Part shown: positions 33,741 through 46,436 of the stretch, one piece after another
Layout of the letters: each line of letters opens with the position of its first letter
Position numbering within the stretch: the first letter of the stretch is position 1
Source of the DNA: Nelumbo lutea
Lineage: Eukaryota > Streptophyta > Magnoliopsida > Proteales > Nelumbonaceae
Length of the DNA stretch: 64,000 nucleotides
Reading direction: 5' to 3'
Assembly: GCA_022828595.1 (NCBI GenBank)
Contig: JAKGHH010000001.1
Span: 142,557,017 to 142,621,016, forward strand
Program-made: the position numbers and the translations under genes
Notes under the pieces: model-generated
Databases searched by the model: none
Told to the model about the DNA's origin: nothing
The model's input: only the letters and a program-made list of their open reading frames with translations

Positions 33741-34943
33741 ATGAAGGAATGCGAGCTGTGCAACCATCCGGCGAGGATGTTCTGCGAATCGGATCAAGCG
33801 AGTTTGTGTTGGGACTGCGATGCCAAGGTTCACGGTGCGAATTTCCTCGTAGCCAGACATTCGAGGAGTCTCCTCTGCCATGTCTGTCAATCTCCGACGC
33901 CATGGAAGGCCTCGGGAGCCAAGCTTGGTCCTACGGTCTCGGTTTGTGAGAAGTGTGTTAATAGTTCCCACGGGAGGGAGGACAGAGCTGGAGGAGTGGT
34001 GGTTAGAACATATGACGAAAGCCAAGGAAGGAACGAAGATGAGATTGATCGAGATGCTGATGATGAAGATGATGTCGATGACGATGACGATGACGATGAT
34101 GAAGATGAATATGAAGATGAAAATGAAGACGATGAGGACGACGATGACGATGATGACGGTGATGACAACGATAATGATGACGATGGAGAGAACCAGGTGG
34201 TTCCTTGGTCATCTACCCCTCCTCCTCCAGCCGCCAGTTCTTCGAGTAGTGATGAATCTTCAAGTAGCGGTGGGAGACGTGGTGCGGAATCTGGGATTTC
34301 GTATTCGTTTAAACGAATGCGCGAGAATGCAGATCTCTGTTACCAAGTATGTTTCGCTTACTTCTCTTTCTGATTTGCTCTGTTTTAGCTAGTAAGTCTG
34401 AACTTCAGTAGATCAAGCAAAAAGAAGATGAAAAGTTTTTGGTTTCCAGTAGAATTGTATTCGCTTTCCTCCGATTCAAAACCTTTTCTGCTCGTATTAA
34501 TTCAACTAAACCCGCAAGGAATAATCAATACTTTGAATTATTTCCCCTGATTTTGAGAGCTTTGTTATAGGGATACTATGAAGACTTGTTATCTCCTAGT
34601 TCCTATTTAGCTTCAGCCAGCGTTGAACATAAAACGGACTGGCTCGAGGATTTCCCCATATCTAACTGTCAGTATTTTATCGATGCAGAATGACCTTGGC
34701 TGCTCGTCCTTCCACCCAAACGGCGACAACAATAACAGAGCGTTGGTGTCACCGGCCGACCGGGACTGTCTCGACGACGAAGCCACGTCTTATTGTTCTT
34801 TATTCACACATTCTAAGCACCTGAAGGGAACCGTAACAGAGTCGACATCGGCGCCGCACCTCAGCTCACTCAAGAGATTCCGTCAAGAAAAACTTGTCGG
34901 TAGAGACACCCCCGCAACAATCCTTGGAATCTCTGCAAGTTGA
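33741..34943 (+). CDS. BBX28/29: B-box zinc-finger protein of group V, BBX28/BBX29 type (two exons)
   Basis: Exon 1 is 33741-34346 and exon 2 is 34689-34943. The 342-nt intron starts GTATGT and ends GATGCAG and is phase 0, giving 286 residues. The N-terminal B-box is complete: Cys4, Cys7, Cys15, Cys23, Cys26, His31 and His40 in CX2C-X7-C-X7-CX2C-X4-H-X8-H spacing. A short cysteine-containing extension follows (CHVC at 46-49, TPWKASGAKLGPTVSVCEKC to 72), as in BBX28/BBX29. Residues about 97-150 are almost all Asp/Glu/Asn, followed by the conserved ENQVVPWS and a Ser-rich stretch. Family members are nuclear, lack a CCT domain, and act with HY5 and other BBX proteins in light signalling. That role is inferred here. 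An in-frame ATG at 33705 would add 12 residues; 33741 is preferred because family members begin just before the first B-box cysteines. It looks intact. Confidence 0.92.
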
Positions 34944-36375
34944 ACAAAGATCCTAGAACCGCTGATGTATTCTCCTCCAACACTCAGTAGCCCTCCGATC
35001 TGAATTAGTTGTTTTTCATTTTTTTCACGGATTGACTAATCTTGTTTTCTAACACAAATCTGAGTTATTACTTGTTAGTCCTTCTCTAACGATGTATCAG
35101 CAGCGTGTATTATCAGATATTTATGTGCAAGGAACAATATGTGGTATTGTGGTTTTCTGATTTTTCTCCCATAAAAATCTCATTTTCATCCCCAAATCTT
35201 CTTATTTCAAAAGATTTATGTACGTATTTTAATATCGTATTTTTCATCCCCTAATCTTCTCATTTAAAAAGATTATGTACGCATCTTTAACTTTGTATTC
35301 GTCAAATCGTCAGTGTCAAAGAATGCCGTGGCTAGTTTTAGAGCACACTTGAAGCCAAAAGCATGTGGACCCTGAGAAAGGATGTGCATGGCTACCGTTG
35401 GTTCTTTTGGTATTCGCTCTCATTGCGAGTCAAGACCCTCTTTCGCCCTTTCCACAAACAAACTTGCCAAAATGAAGCTGACTTGTTGATGTATGCTACT
35501 GCGATTGTATGTCTCATATACGTGCCGAACTTTACGGGTGCGTCGGGTATTGGCCGATAATTACTGCTTTTGATGTAGTCGTCTACCAAGAATTTAGATT
35601 CTTCGTGTAACACTGGCACGATTCTGGATCTCCTGCCCATGAGAACTCTGAATTGAGAATGTTTTCCTTTGCGCAATAGTATATAGAGAATGAGAATGAA
35701 CTAGAGAATAAGAATGAGATGTTATTCATATCTGACTACTACAATGTTATATTAGTAGACATAAACAGGGTTTGTGTGGACAGAAGATCTGAACACTGGT
35801 ACCACTGATTTTTTTTGTGATTGTGAAGTTATGATTGATCAAGGAGCTGTCTTGAAATAAATGTTCTGTATGTACGGCATTCATTTTGAAAAAAATGAGA
35901 ACAATAATTAAAAAAATGTTTTTTATTTATATTTTTTGATCGCGAGGCACTATTAAACGTGATTAGGCCTCACATAAAGTGAATACCAAGAAAAACGTAT
36001 TGAAGATTTGGAAAAACATGAAGGTTATGTTTGGTTTAAAGGAAAAAAACAGGAAAAAGAAAGAAAATAGAAAAACCTTTACAAATCTTATATAGATTTC
36101 CCCACTTTAAAAATACCATATAATCTAATAGGTAATGTTGGCAATACAAGTATAACAAGTGAAATGTTTTGAATAAAAGAGGAAGAATGATATTGGTTTC
36201 GCCTTTGGGAGGAGGATAATGGGAGAGGAAACGACAAACCCATCCTAACCCATTAGCTGCTCGTGCGTTGATACAACACACTGGGGATCTGCATGGTGTT
36301 GTTTTGTCCTGATCGTTTTGGTACCTTGGTATAATAGCACTCATCAAAGATGATATCTTCTGCTTATGTCTTAAT
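34944..36375. other. 3' flank of the B-box gene; contains a ~58-bp tandem duplication
   Basis: Positions 35183-35240 and 35241-35300 are imperfect tandem copies (ttttcatcccc, aatcttct, aaaagatt, atgtacg in the same order). The rest is AT-rich without a recognised gene. The minus-strand ORF at 35392-35676 has no family features. Confidence 0.6.
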
Positions 36376-36380
36376 ACTTA

Positions 36381-38332
36381 TGAAGGGATAGAAAATCCAT
36401 TATATGGACGCCCAAGATTGCGGAATAAAGGGGAGCGAATTTCAAAATTTTTTTTCCCTTCAATTGGGAATCAAATTCCCTATTTAGAAAATCATATTTT
36501 CAATGATCATTCTTGATCATAAACTGAACCAGATTTGAACCAAAAAGAGGAGAGAGATAATACCTGATACAGAGAAATAATATCTCTCAACGGAGGTGTT
36601 CACGCCCAAAGTAGAAACCAAAATCTGCTCCCACTGAAAATGGCGTAGTGTAGGGTGGAGCAGAATCAACATTGTCCTTCCTAAGAACTTGATTCTTCCC
36701 AAGAATCACCTGGACGGCTAGTGAATACAACTCCTACCAATCTTTTCTCCAAAAGATTGGAATCAAGATCTGATCTTGATTTCTCCCAGGCAATGGAGAT
36801 CGAACTACTATAAGCGGCGGCTGCAGGAAGGAGGCAACTAGAGAGAATTTGCAGGGTGCAGAATTCTCTCCTCTGTGATCTCAGCTCTGAAGACAAGACT
36901 GTTGCTGTTGATTGTGTGTCTAAAGGCTGCCGCCCCCTCTTCCTTTTATAGACTTAAAGGGAACAGCTCCTAATCCCATTAGGAGTTGCTAACCCAAATC
37001 ATATCTAAATTAGAAGTCCCTTTTAGATAAGGGATAAACCTTATCTTATCTGCAGATTAGATCAGCCAGTTCCTAATCTAATTAGAAAGTTTCCAAATCT
37101 AAGTCTCATTTAGATCTTGGACTCTCTGAGTGGATAGGGTGTGGGCCCAATCCTATCTGATGATCTTATCTCAGAATTCGCCCCTTAAATACTAATCAAA
37201 TTAGCCCAGTTGAAATGGGCTTAAGGCCCATTTAGGGTTATGTATTCATTAAACCTTCCAAACTGCTGCCTAGTTGGGCTTCCTTGTATGGCGTGGGACC
37301 AAAACATTGATCTACACATCAGCCACATGGGTTTACCCAGCCTTTGTTACAAGTCCTGGCCGAATACGCTGTTATGGACAGTGCACCCCCTGAAACCCAT
37401 CAGATGGGCTCTATGGGCCCAACACTTACCCTAAGTGGTCCCTGGGCCAAGCCACCTTGTAACACCCAGGGACTATGGGCAGATGCAAGATTAGCCCATC
37501 AGGTATTATCCTCAATGGCCTTACACTTAACCTCTCAGCCCATAATGATCATACACTACCCAACAAGAGAGGACCTCTTCCTCGGCAGCAAGGAACGGTG
37601 TTGCACTCTCTCAAATTTGGATCCCGGGAATTAAAACCTTTTGCAAACATTTCAAAACCATAATATATATATATATATATACTTTTTATATCTTATATAA
37701 AATATATTTTGCAAAACAAATCTCAACGATTGAAATCGGCTGCCGGCAATCTTGGTTTCCATCAGTGAGAGTGCATTCCCGATCATTACCTTTGTCTGAC
37801 AAAGTGGCTGATCCTGTCACTATGATCGCCCACTCAGATGAATTCTCAGACTGTCCCAATGTAGCCAGGTTTTGACCCCCGCTAAGGATCTCATTGTTTG
37901 GTATATCAAAGACAGCCTAATCCGACACCTAGTGCAGTATCATAATCGAGTCTAGGGGTCGGGTGTAACTTTCCAGTTTTGCCCATCAATCTCCAAGGTC
38001 CAAGGCAATATTGGAAATCTGGTCCAGTTCAAAAATTCAATTAATCCCACATTGTATGTGCCTAGGGTCTCACCCCGGTAGCTGAGACAAGCCACCCCAA
38101 CCGACTTGGTGGCACCACAGTGTCAGCCTTGTCAGGATAGGTCTCCCCAGACCGACCCACTGGCTGTGAACATTCTAAACTAACACGAGTCTCATTAAGT
38201 GTCCAGTTTAAGGGTATTACACAGAAACATACCAAGGGAACATGAATCAAATATGCACTTTTATTCATTTATAATAAATTCATAAAGTACATCATTTTGA
38301 TTGAAGCTAAGGGCATACAAAACTGTCTAACA
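36381..38332 (-). repeat. 3' LTR of element E
   Basis: 1952 bp. The plus-strand ends are tgaagggata and ctgtctaaca, so the LTR reads TGTTAGACAG...CTTCA on its own strand. The minus-strand TATAAAAGGA at about 36941-36950 is a likely LTR promoter TATA box. A (TA)n run lies near 37664-37680. Confidence 0.9.
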
Positions 38333-41300
38333 GCTCCCACTTGCACTTAGGTTCAATCAGGTACTAACTAGAATCCCATGCTTTCCACGTTTTTCTCAAA
38401 CACTTTCTGTGAAAGTGGCTTAGACAATGGGTCTACCACATTCTGCACTGATGCTACCTCTTACTGTCATCCTCCCGTAGGTCCAGTGTTGTCATACAAC
38501 AGTGGAATGGGTGGTGTTGAATTCCAAATTCAGGAATGAACACCTTCATTCAAAAGGCAGCCTCACTTACGGAAATGCGCTCGGCTTGGGTTGTGGACTA
38601 TTATTTTGCTACTCAGGACCCCTGTTTGCTGACATTCAGGAAACAACACATGATCCTATCGTGAAAACTTATCCAGATGTAGACTTTCTATCATCTGGAT
38701 CCGACTGGAAATCGGCATCTGTATACCCTTGGATCTGTAGTGAGCTACCATCGAATACTAGACAAAACTCTTTTGTCCTTCGAAGGTACTTAAGTATATT
38801 TTTCAGAGCAGTTCAATGCTCCTGCCCTGGGTTGGCCTGAAATTTGCTTACTACACTCACTGCCTGAGCAATGTCAGGGCGAGTGCACAGCATGGCATAC
38901 ATGATGCTCCCTACGGCAGAGGCATAGGGAACGTCCTTCATGCCATCAATCTCCTCAGAAATCTTGGGTGACATCTTCTTGGAGAGAGTGAATCCGTGCC
39001 TGAAAGGAACATTTACTTTCTTGGAGTTTTCCATGCTGTATCTTTTGACTATTTTGTCAATGTATGCAGATTGGGATAATCATATGATCCGCTTCGATCT
39101 ATCTCTATAGAGTCGAAGACCCAGTATATAAGAGGCCTCTCCAAGATCTTTCATGGAGAATTGCTGTGAATGTCATACTTTTACCGTAGTCAACATTCCT
39201 ACATCATTCCCAATGAGTAGAATGTCATCTACATACAGAACCAAGAAGGTAACCTTATCTCCACTGTACTTCCTGTAAACACAGGTTCATTCGGATTCTG
39301 CTCGAAGTCAAACGATTTGACGACAGAGTCAAAACGGATGTTCCAACTTCTAGAAGCTTGCTTAAGTCCATAAATTGATCTATTAAGTTTACATACCATG
39401 TTTTCCTGACCCGCAGCTATGAAGCCTTGCGGATGCTACATATAGATATCTTCAGTAAGATCTCCATTCAGGAATGCGGTTTTGACATCCATTTGCCAAA
39501 TCTCATAATCATGGTATGCTGCTACAGCTAGCAGGATCCTAATGGATTTAAGCATGGCCACAGGCGAAAAGGTTTCCTCATAATCGATGCCCTCTTTCTG
39601 AGTGTACTCTTTCACCACCAGACGAGCTTTGAAGGTCTCAACCCTATTATCGGGGCCCTTCTTCCTCTTGTAAATCCATTTGCAACCAATTGCTTTTACC
39701 CCGAAGGGTGGATCTACTAGAGTCCAAACTCCATTGGTCTCCATTGAGTCCATCTCTGCTCTCATGGCCTCCACCCACTTCTGGGAATCTATGTCCAACA
39801 TAGCTTCCGCGCAAGTCACGGGATCCTCCTCACTAGTCAAGGTTTCCACCAGGTAACTATCCTGATTATAACCATAACGAACTAGTGGCCTGGATACCCG
39901 AGTGGATCTTCTAGGTTGGTCACTACCTGGAACTTGTGGGACATCTCCCACTGCTCCTGAGCTCTCCTCATCAAGAACAATTTCTTGGCGATGGGTGTCC
40001 AGGATATAATCGGTCTCCAAGAACGGGGCATTTCGACTGTAGAACACTTTCTGCTCACTTGGGTCATAGAAAAGGTAACCTACAAAGCCTTTTGGGTAGC
40101 CTACAAATAGGCAACGACTGGTCTTGGATTCCAACTTGACCGCACTCGTTCTTTTAACGTGTGCTGGACAACCCCAAATCTTCAAGTGTCTAACACTTGG
40201 TTTCTTTTCAGTCCAAAGTTCATATGGAGTGTTCGGAACCGATTTGGTTGGAACCCGATTCAGCACGTAGATCGCAGTCTCTAATGCGTAACCCCAAAAG
40301 GATGTGGATAAATCTGAGTGTATGAGAAGTGATCGGACCATATCCAATAAGGTCCTATTCCTCCTCTCTGAAACATCGCTAAGTTGTGGTGTAGCAGGAG
40401 GAGCTAATTGTGATACTATCCCATTGTCTTTTAAGTAGTCCCTGAACTCGTCAGAGAGATACTCGCCACCTCGATCTGATCAAAGGGTTTTAATTTCTCT
40501 CCTCAACTGTTTCTCGACCTCTTCTCTAAACTCTTTGAACTTTTCAAAGGATAGACTTGTGTCTCATTAGGTACACGTAACCATATCGTGAGAAATCATC
40601 TGTGAAGGTAATGAAATACACGCGTTGATTCCGTGTCCTAATACTCAGGGGACCACATACATCAATATGTATTAGGTCAAGTGTGCCTGTACATCTTTTA
40701 GGCTTACCATCAAATGGCCGTTTTGTCTTCTTGCCTTGTAGGCAAGGCTCACAGGTGGGAAGATCTTCTACAGTTAGAAAATCCAAAGGACCATCCTTTA
40801 CCAACCTTGTGATTTGGTCAACACCGATGTGGCCAAGTCGGTAGTGCCACAGACACGTGGGATTAACTGTATCACGGGCTCTCTTCTTGGGGATTTCAGC
40901 CGACGTAGTTTCGGTTATGTTAGTTTCTAGAGAAGGATGTAGAACATAGAGACCGTTCTCCAGTTCCTCATATGCGATGAATATGTTATTTCTTTTAATA
41001 GTAATCGTATTACTAAAGAAGACAGAATAACCATCTGCACACAGTTTTGAAATAGAAATCAAATTTCTTCTTAAGTTTTGTACATAAAGACAATCTTTCA
41101 GTACAATTTTTCCTTCTCTAAAAATTAACTCCACGGTTCCTATTGCCGCGGTTGTAACAGTTGCAGTAGTCCTCAAGTAGAGAGTGACTTCTCCTTCACT
41201 CAGCCTTCTGCTTACCTTGAACCCTTGCAGTGAGTTACACGCATGAGTTGAAGCCCCAGAGTCAATACACCAGGATGTAGAAGCTACCAATAATTTGGTT

Positions 41301-42112
41301 TCTATAACACAAGTTTCGAAATTACCTTTCTTGGATTCCAGGTAGGCAAGACAATTCCGTTTCCAGTGGCCGGTCTTCTTGCAGAAGTGACATGCATCTG
41401 ATGCTTTGTCTTTCTTCTGCTTTTTGCCCTTGGTGGCTTTCTTCTGAGGCTTCTTTGCCTTCCTCTTTCTCTTGCCCATTTTGCTAGCTTCAACAAGCAT
41501 AGCTACAGGCTCATCATTTTTAATCAGTTCTTCAGCTCTTTGCAACATATTGCTGAGCTCTTGCAAGCTAACATTCAGCTTGTTCATGTTATAGTTCATG
41601 ATAAACGGATTAAAGGAAGGAGGCAAAGAATTAAGGATAGCGTCTATCTGGGTTGCGAGGTCTAACCTGGATCCAAGAGCCTCCAGTTCGTTGATGTAAC
41701 CCATCATCCATAGACAATGGTCATGAACTTGTTGGCCCTTGGACATTTGAGTGGTCATGAATTGCTTCAAGACCTTTTGCCGAGAAGAACGATTCTGCTC
41801 TTCATACATCGTCCTTAGGCTATCCAATATGTCATTGGCAAGTTCGATCTGATCGTACTGCCTCTTTATTGGGTTGTCCAAGGAAGCGATGATGTAACAC
41901 CGGGCTAGGGAGTTTTTCTCCTCCCATTCCTAATAGTCTCTCCTTCGGGCCTCAGAAGCCCTGTCTCCCGGACGCACCGGGGCATGATTCTTTACCACTT
42001 TGTCCAGCTTTTCTGAAGCTAGGACCAACATAAGGTTCTTGTACCAGTCGGCGTAGTTTGGGCCCTTAAGCTTGTTGTCATCAAGAAGCTTTGCAAAAGA
42101 TCCGTTTGCCAT
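38333..42112 (-). pseudogene. gag-pol of element E (broken)
   Basis: The likely start is ATG at 42112 (MANGSFAKLL). The gag domain follows, with one in-frame stop at 41930. A basic stretch leads to the zinc knuckle CHFCKKTGHWKRNC near 41370. The protease site is WCIDSGASTHAC. Next come the integrase leader WHYRLGHIG, a CEPCLQGK half of the zinc site, and the core start FTDDFSRYGYVYLM. A frameshift occurs at about 40545. Integrase resumes ([14 protein letters not shown]) and runs into RT ([34 protein letters not shown]), which breaks again at about 39436. RT and RNase H remnants (YASAVGSIMYAMLCTRPDIA, GYTDADFQSDPDDRKSTSG) continue in several frames to the polypurine tract at 38333-38342. Confidence 0.85.
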
Positions 42113-43888
42113 TTTCTGATAAAAAAGCAAACATCAGTCCACAACCTAATTTGATTCATGTTCATTTCATAGATATAGATTTTAATCTACGATCCATTTC
42201 CATTTATTCATCTCTGAGATTTCCCTCCTTTCTCAGTGACGGAGACTACGAGTTGTCTCTAGAAATGTGGGAAATCACATAGGGTGCATGGAGCCAACTG
42301 TTTCAGCTGCATAACCCCACCATCTTTCTGTGAAGGATCATATCCACTCATCATATGAGTTTTCCCTTTGGCCTCTGTCAGACAAGGTTCAGAGCCATTT
42401 TCAGGTAAACCTTTCTGTCCAGTGAGTGCTTACCCATCATATTCGTGAACGCCAAGGTACCGTGAGAGAGTTCCCATTTTCTGGTGAAGCCCCTCCCACA
42501 TCGGTCTATGACGCCCCTATCATCTTATGAAACATTCAGACAAGCCCAACAGCAAATGGATAGCCCATTTTCTGGTGCGTTTCCTCATTACTGAATGACC
42601 CATCCTCATGCTAATGATGGAAGGCCTTTAGAGAGTTCATCATATGAATCTCCCTATCTCATGCACTCATATTAGTTGGAGGGAACAAAATTACGCCCTA
42701 GTTTGATTTATGTCAAACCAAAGTGGCTCCCACTCACTTTCATAAAGCCAGATTTCGGTGGGCCTTAAATCGGCTAGGGTTCTGCACATGACCTCTTGAT
42801 GAGGTGTGGGGCCCACCAATGAGGGAAGTCATCCAATGACCAAAAGGGACCCCATGGAAATGATGTGCATTCAACCATGATGTGCGCAAGAGCCACTGTC
42901 GAATGAGCATGGGCCAAGTACTTATGACCCATGTACGCAGCACATCACACATCCATACATCTCATGCAGGGATAAATTGATCCAATCAATTAATTATTTA
43001 TAAGGCCCGTTGGAAGCCCGTTAAAATTCCATAATATTAACCATTAATATTATCTAGGTATATGGGCTGAATTAGGATTACCCAGTTCAGCCCATATAGC
43101 TTTATCCTTTAAAGTGGGCTTTTGCAGTTTTAACTATTTAAGACTGGGTCTTTATAGGCTGGGCCGAATTAACCATTTAATTAAATATCAATCCTTAGGC
43201 CCATTAGTGGGAAAATTAGGGCTGCCTTTCAGCCTTGATTAAACCCTAGAATTGGTCCAAACAGTTTGAACCAATCTTGGTTCGAATGGGTCTACGGTTT
43301 GATTTTTAATTAAATCCTTAATTCAAGAAAATAATTTGAAAATAAATAACTGATAAAAGAAAAACAAAACAGTTAATCAGGTCTGTTCGCACACTCCATC
43401 CCGCAAAACAGAGGTTAGATCACAGATTGCAGTTTCTCAAACTGCAAATCGTAGATAGCGAATCTCCCATCTGTGAAATCTCCTTCTCTGCGTTGCCATC
43501 TTCGATCCAAAATTAAAAATAAATAGAAATCCTATTTCTATTAATTATTACATCATATTGAATGCCTATACATTGAGTCTAAAAATAAAAAAATATTTAC
43601 GGACCAAATGTAATAAATTCAATTCAAAAAATTGCAAATCTTGCATTTATCCCTGCGCAAATCAAGATTTCGATCTCCTCTTGTACGAACAGCCCATAAA
43701 TCCAGAAAATTATAAAGAACTATTCTAAATAATAATCAGATTTATTTAAAATTAATTTCAGATTATTTGCCCATCTGTTTTGGGAACAAATTTCCCAAAA
43801 CCCATATCTGTGCAAATTGGGTAGAACGCCTTCTCCCAATTTTCGCAGGTTCAGATCTGAAACAGAATGGTTCAAGATTTGAACCATG
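42113..43888 (-). other. 5' untranslated leader of element E
   Basis: About 1.8 kb between the primer-binding site and gag. No ORF with a domain was found. Long leaders are common in copia elements with long LTRs. Confidence 0.7.
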
Positions 43889-43900
43889 GCTCTGATACCA
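43889..43900 (-). other. tRNA-iMet primer-binding site of element E
   Basis: The minus strand reads TGGTATCAGAGC one base from the end of the 5' LTR. This is the standard match to the 3' end of plant initiator methionine tRNA. Confidence 0.9.
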
Positions 43901-43901
43901 C

Positions 43902-45163
43902 TGAAGGGAAAGGAAATCCATCATATGGACGCCCAAGATTGCGGAATAAAGGGGGGCGAATTTCAAAAATTTTTCTTTCCCTTCAACTGGGAATCGAATT
44001 CCCTATTTAGAAAATCATATTTTCAATGATCATTCTTGAATCATAAACTGAACCAGATCTGAATCAAAAGGAGGAGAGAAAGATAATACATAATACAGAG
44101 AAATAATATCTCTCAACGGAGGTGTTCACGCCCAATTGAGGATGGCGCAGTGCAGGGTGGAGCAAAATCAGCAGTGTCCTTCATAAGAACTTGATTCTTC
44201 CCAAGAATCACCTGGACGACTAGTGAATACAACTCTTACCAATATTTTCTCCAAAAGATTGGAATCAAGATCTGATCTTGATTTCTCCCAGGCAATGGAG
44301 ATCGAACTGCTATAGGCAGCGATTGCAGGAAGGAGGCGGCTAGAGAGAATTTGCAGGGTGCAGAATTCTCTCCTCTGTGATCTCAGCTCTGAAGACAAGA
44401 CTGTTGCTGGTGATTGTGTGTCTAAAGGCTGCCGCCCCATCTTCCTTTTATAGACTTAAAGGGATCAGCTCCTAATCCCATTAGGAGTTGCTAACCCAAA
44501 TCCTATCTGGATTAGAAGTCCCTTTAAGATAAGGGATAAACCTTATCTTATCTGCAGATTAGATCAGCCAGTTCCTAATCTCATTAGGAAGTTTCCAAAT
44601 CTAAGTCTCATTTAGATCTTGGACTCTCTGATTGGATAGGGTGTGGGCCCAATCCTATCTGCTGATCTTATATCAGAAATCGCCCCTTAAAGACTAATCA
44701 AATTAGCCCAGTTCGAAATGGGCTTAAAGCCCATTTAGGGTTATGAATTCATTAAACCTTCCAAACTACTACCCAGTTGGGCTTCCTTGTATGGCGTGGG
44801 ACCCAAACATTGATCTACACATCAGCCACATGGGTTCAACCCAGCCTTTGTTACAAGGCCTGGCCGAATACACTGTTATGGACAGTGCACCCCCTGAAAC
44901 CCATCAGATGGGCTCTATGGGCCCAACACTTACCCTAAGTGGTCCCTAGGCCAAGCCACCATGTAACACCCAGGGACTGTGGGCAGATGCAAGAGTAGCC
45001 CATCAGGTATTATCCTCAATGACCTTACACTTATCCTCTCAGCCCATAATGATCATACACTACCCGACAAGAGAGGACTTCTCCCTCGACTGCAAGGAAC
45101 AGTGTTGCACTCTCTCAAATATGGATCCCGGGAATTAAAACATTTTGCAAACATTTCAAAACC

Positions 45164-45210
<47 letters not shown>

Positions 45211-45862
45211 ACTTTTTATATCTTATATAAAATATATTTTGCAAAACAAATCTCAACGATTGAAATCGGCTGCTGGCAGTCTTGGTTTCCATCAGTGAGA
45301 GTGCATTCCCGATCATTACCTTTGTTCGACAAAGTGGCTGATCCTGTCACTATGATCACCCACTCAGATGAATTCTCAGACTGTCCCAACGTACCAAGGT
45401 TTTGACCCCCGCTAAGGATCTCACTGTTTGGTATATCAAAGACAGCCCAATCCGACACCCAGTGTAGTATCATAATCGAGTCTACGGGTCGGGTGTAACT
45501 TTTCAGTTTTGCCCATCAATCTCCAAGGTCCAGGGCAATACTGGAAATCTGGTCCAGTTCAAAAATTCAATTAATCCCACACTGTATGTGCCTAGGGTCT
45601 CACCCTGGTAGCTGAGACAAGCCACCCCAACCGACTTGGTGGCACCATAGTGTCAGCCTTGTCAGGATAGGTCTCCCCAGACCGACCCACTCGCTGTGAA
45701 CATTCTAAACTAACATGAGTCTCATTAAATGTCCAATTTAAGGGTATTGCACAGAAACATACCAAGGGAACATGAATCAAATATACACTTTTATTCATTT
45801 ACAATAAATTCATAAAGTACATCATTTTGATTGAAGCTAAGGGCATACAAAACTGTCTAATA
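43902..45862 (-). repeat. 5' LTR of element E
   Basis: 1961 bp, colinear with the LTR at 36381-38332. Differences include a missing segment near 44135 (caccaaaatctgctccc-like in the other copy) and a longer (TA)n run at about 45166-45206. Its outer end reads ctgtctaata instead of ctgtctaaca. Confidence 0.9.
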
Positions 45863-45867
45863 ACTTA

Positions 45868-46396
45868 AACTAATGTTAGATGGTGAAAGTTAAGCCTCTC
45901 AATGATGGATGGCACATCAAATCAAGTGAAGGAATTTGTAGGTGGGTCTGCCATTGTTGAAGGAAAAGAAACACGGAGGTGAGGCTGTGGTTTATCCATT
46001 TATCCTATCTTGTTTAATTTTTCTATACATTATATAATTACAACTAGTTTAACATTAATTAAAATGAGGGTAAATGATTTAAATATTTTTAATGTTTTTA
46101 TTAAACTATTTAAATATACCTAATTTTCAAAACTACTTAAATATATTTTGTTGGGTGGCCTTGCTTGACAAGGCGGCACACATCTAGGTTAGAAGGACTC
46201 TTAAGGGTTGTTTGATTGCAATTTTAGATGTCTGAATCTGAAAATGCTACTTTTCAAACCTCACACTTATTAGGGATCATTTGTTGGCTTTAACGCACTC
46301 AAAGGTGTTTCAAAGTCAATGCATTGTCCAAAATACCCTTACACTATTTTGAAAATGACATGTGCTACCCCTATCTTCTCGTGCTCTCAGACTCGT

Positions 46397-46402
<6 letters not shown>
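45868..46402. other. Intergenic, nothing recognised
   Basis: AT-rich DNA between element E and the CT-rich minisatellite. No ORF of note. Confidence 0.6.

Positions 46403-46436
<34 letters not shown>

Larger units (their letters stand above)
36381..45862 (-). mobile_element. Element E: 9.5-kb Ty1/copia retrotransposon with long LTRs
   Basis: The element lies on the minus strand and is flanked by a perfect 5-bp duplication ACTTA (36376-36380 and 45863-45867). The LTRs are 36381-38332 (3') and 43902-45862 (5'). A tRNA-iMet primer-binding site sits next to the 5' LTR and a polypurine tract next to the 3' LTR. The order gag, protease, integrase, RT, RNase H is that of copia. LTRs of nearly 2 kb and the gag type suggest the Angela/Tork side of copia, but that is a judgement from memory. 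It is not coding-competent. Confidence 0.93.

Noticed and set aside
33887..34212. Poly-Ser and poly-His ORFs opposite the B-box gene
   Set aside because: Antisense shadows of the GAT/GAC tract that encodes the acidic domain.
43763..43966. Minus-strand ORF at the LTR junction of element E as a gene (similar one at 62260-62565)
   Set aside because: The shared N-terminal residues come from the LTR end. At 62260-62565 only the part from 62464 down is real gag of element B.
45053..45473. ORFs with Tyr-Ile repeats
   Set aside because: Produced by the (TA)n microsatellite in the LTR of element E.
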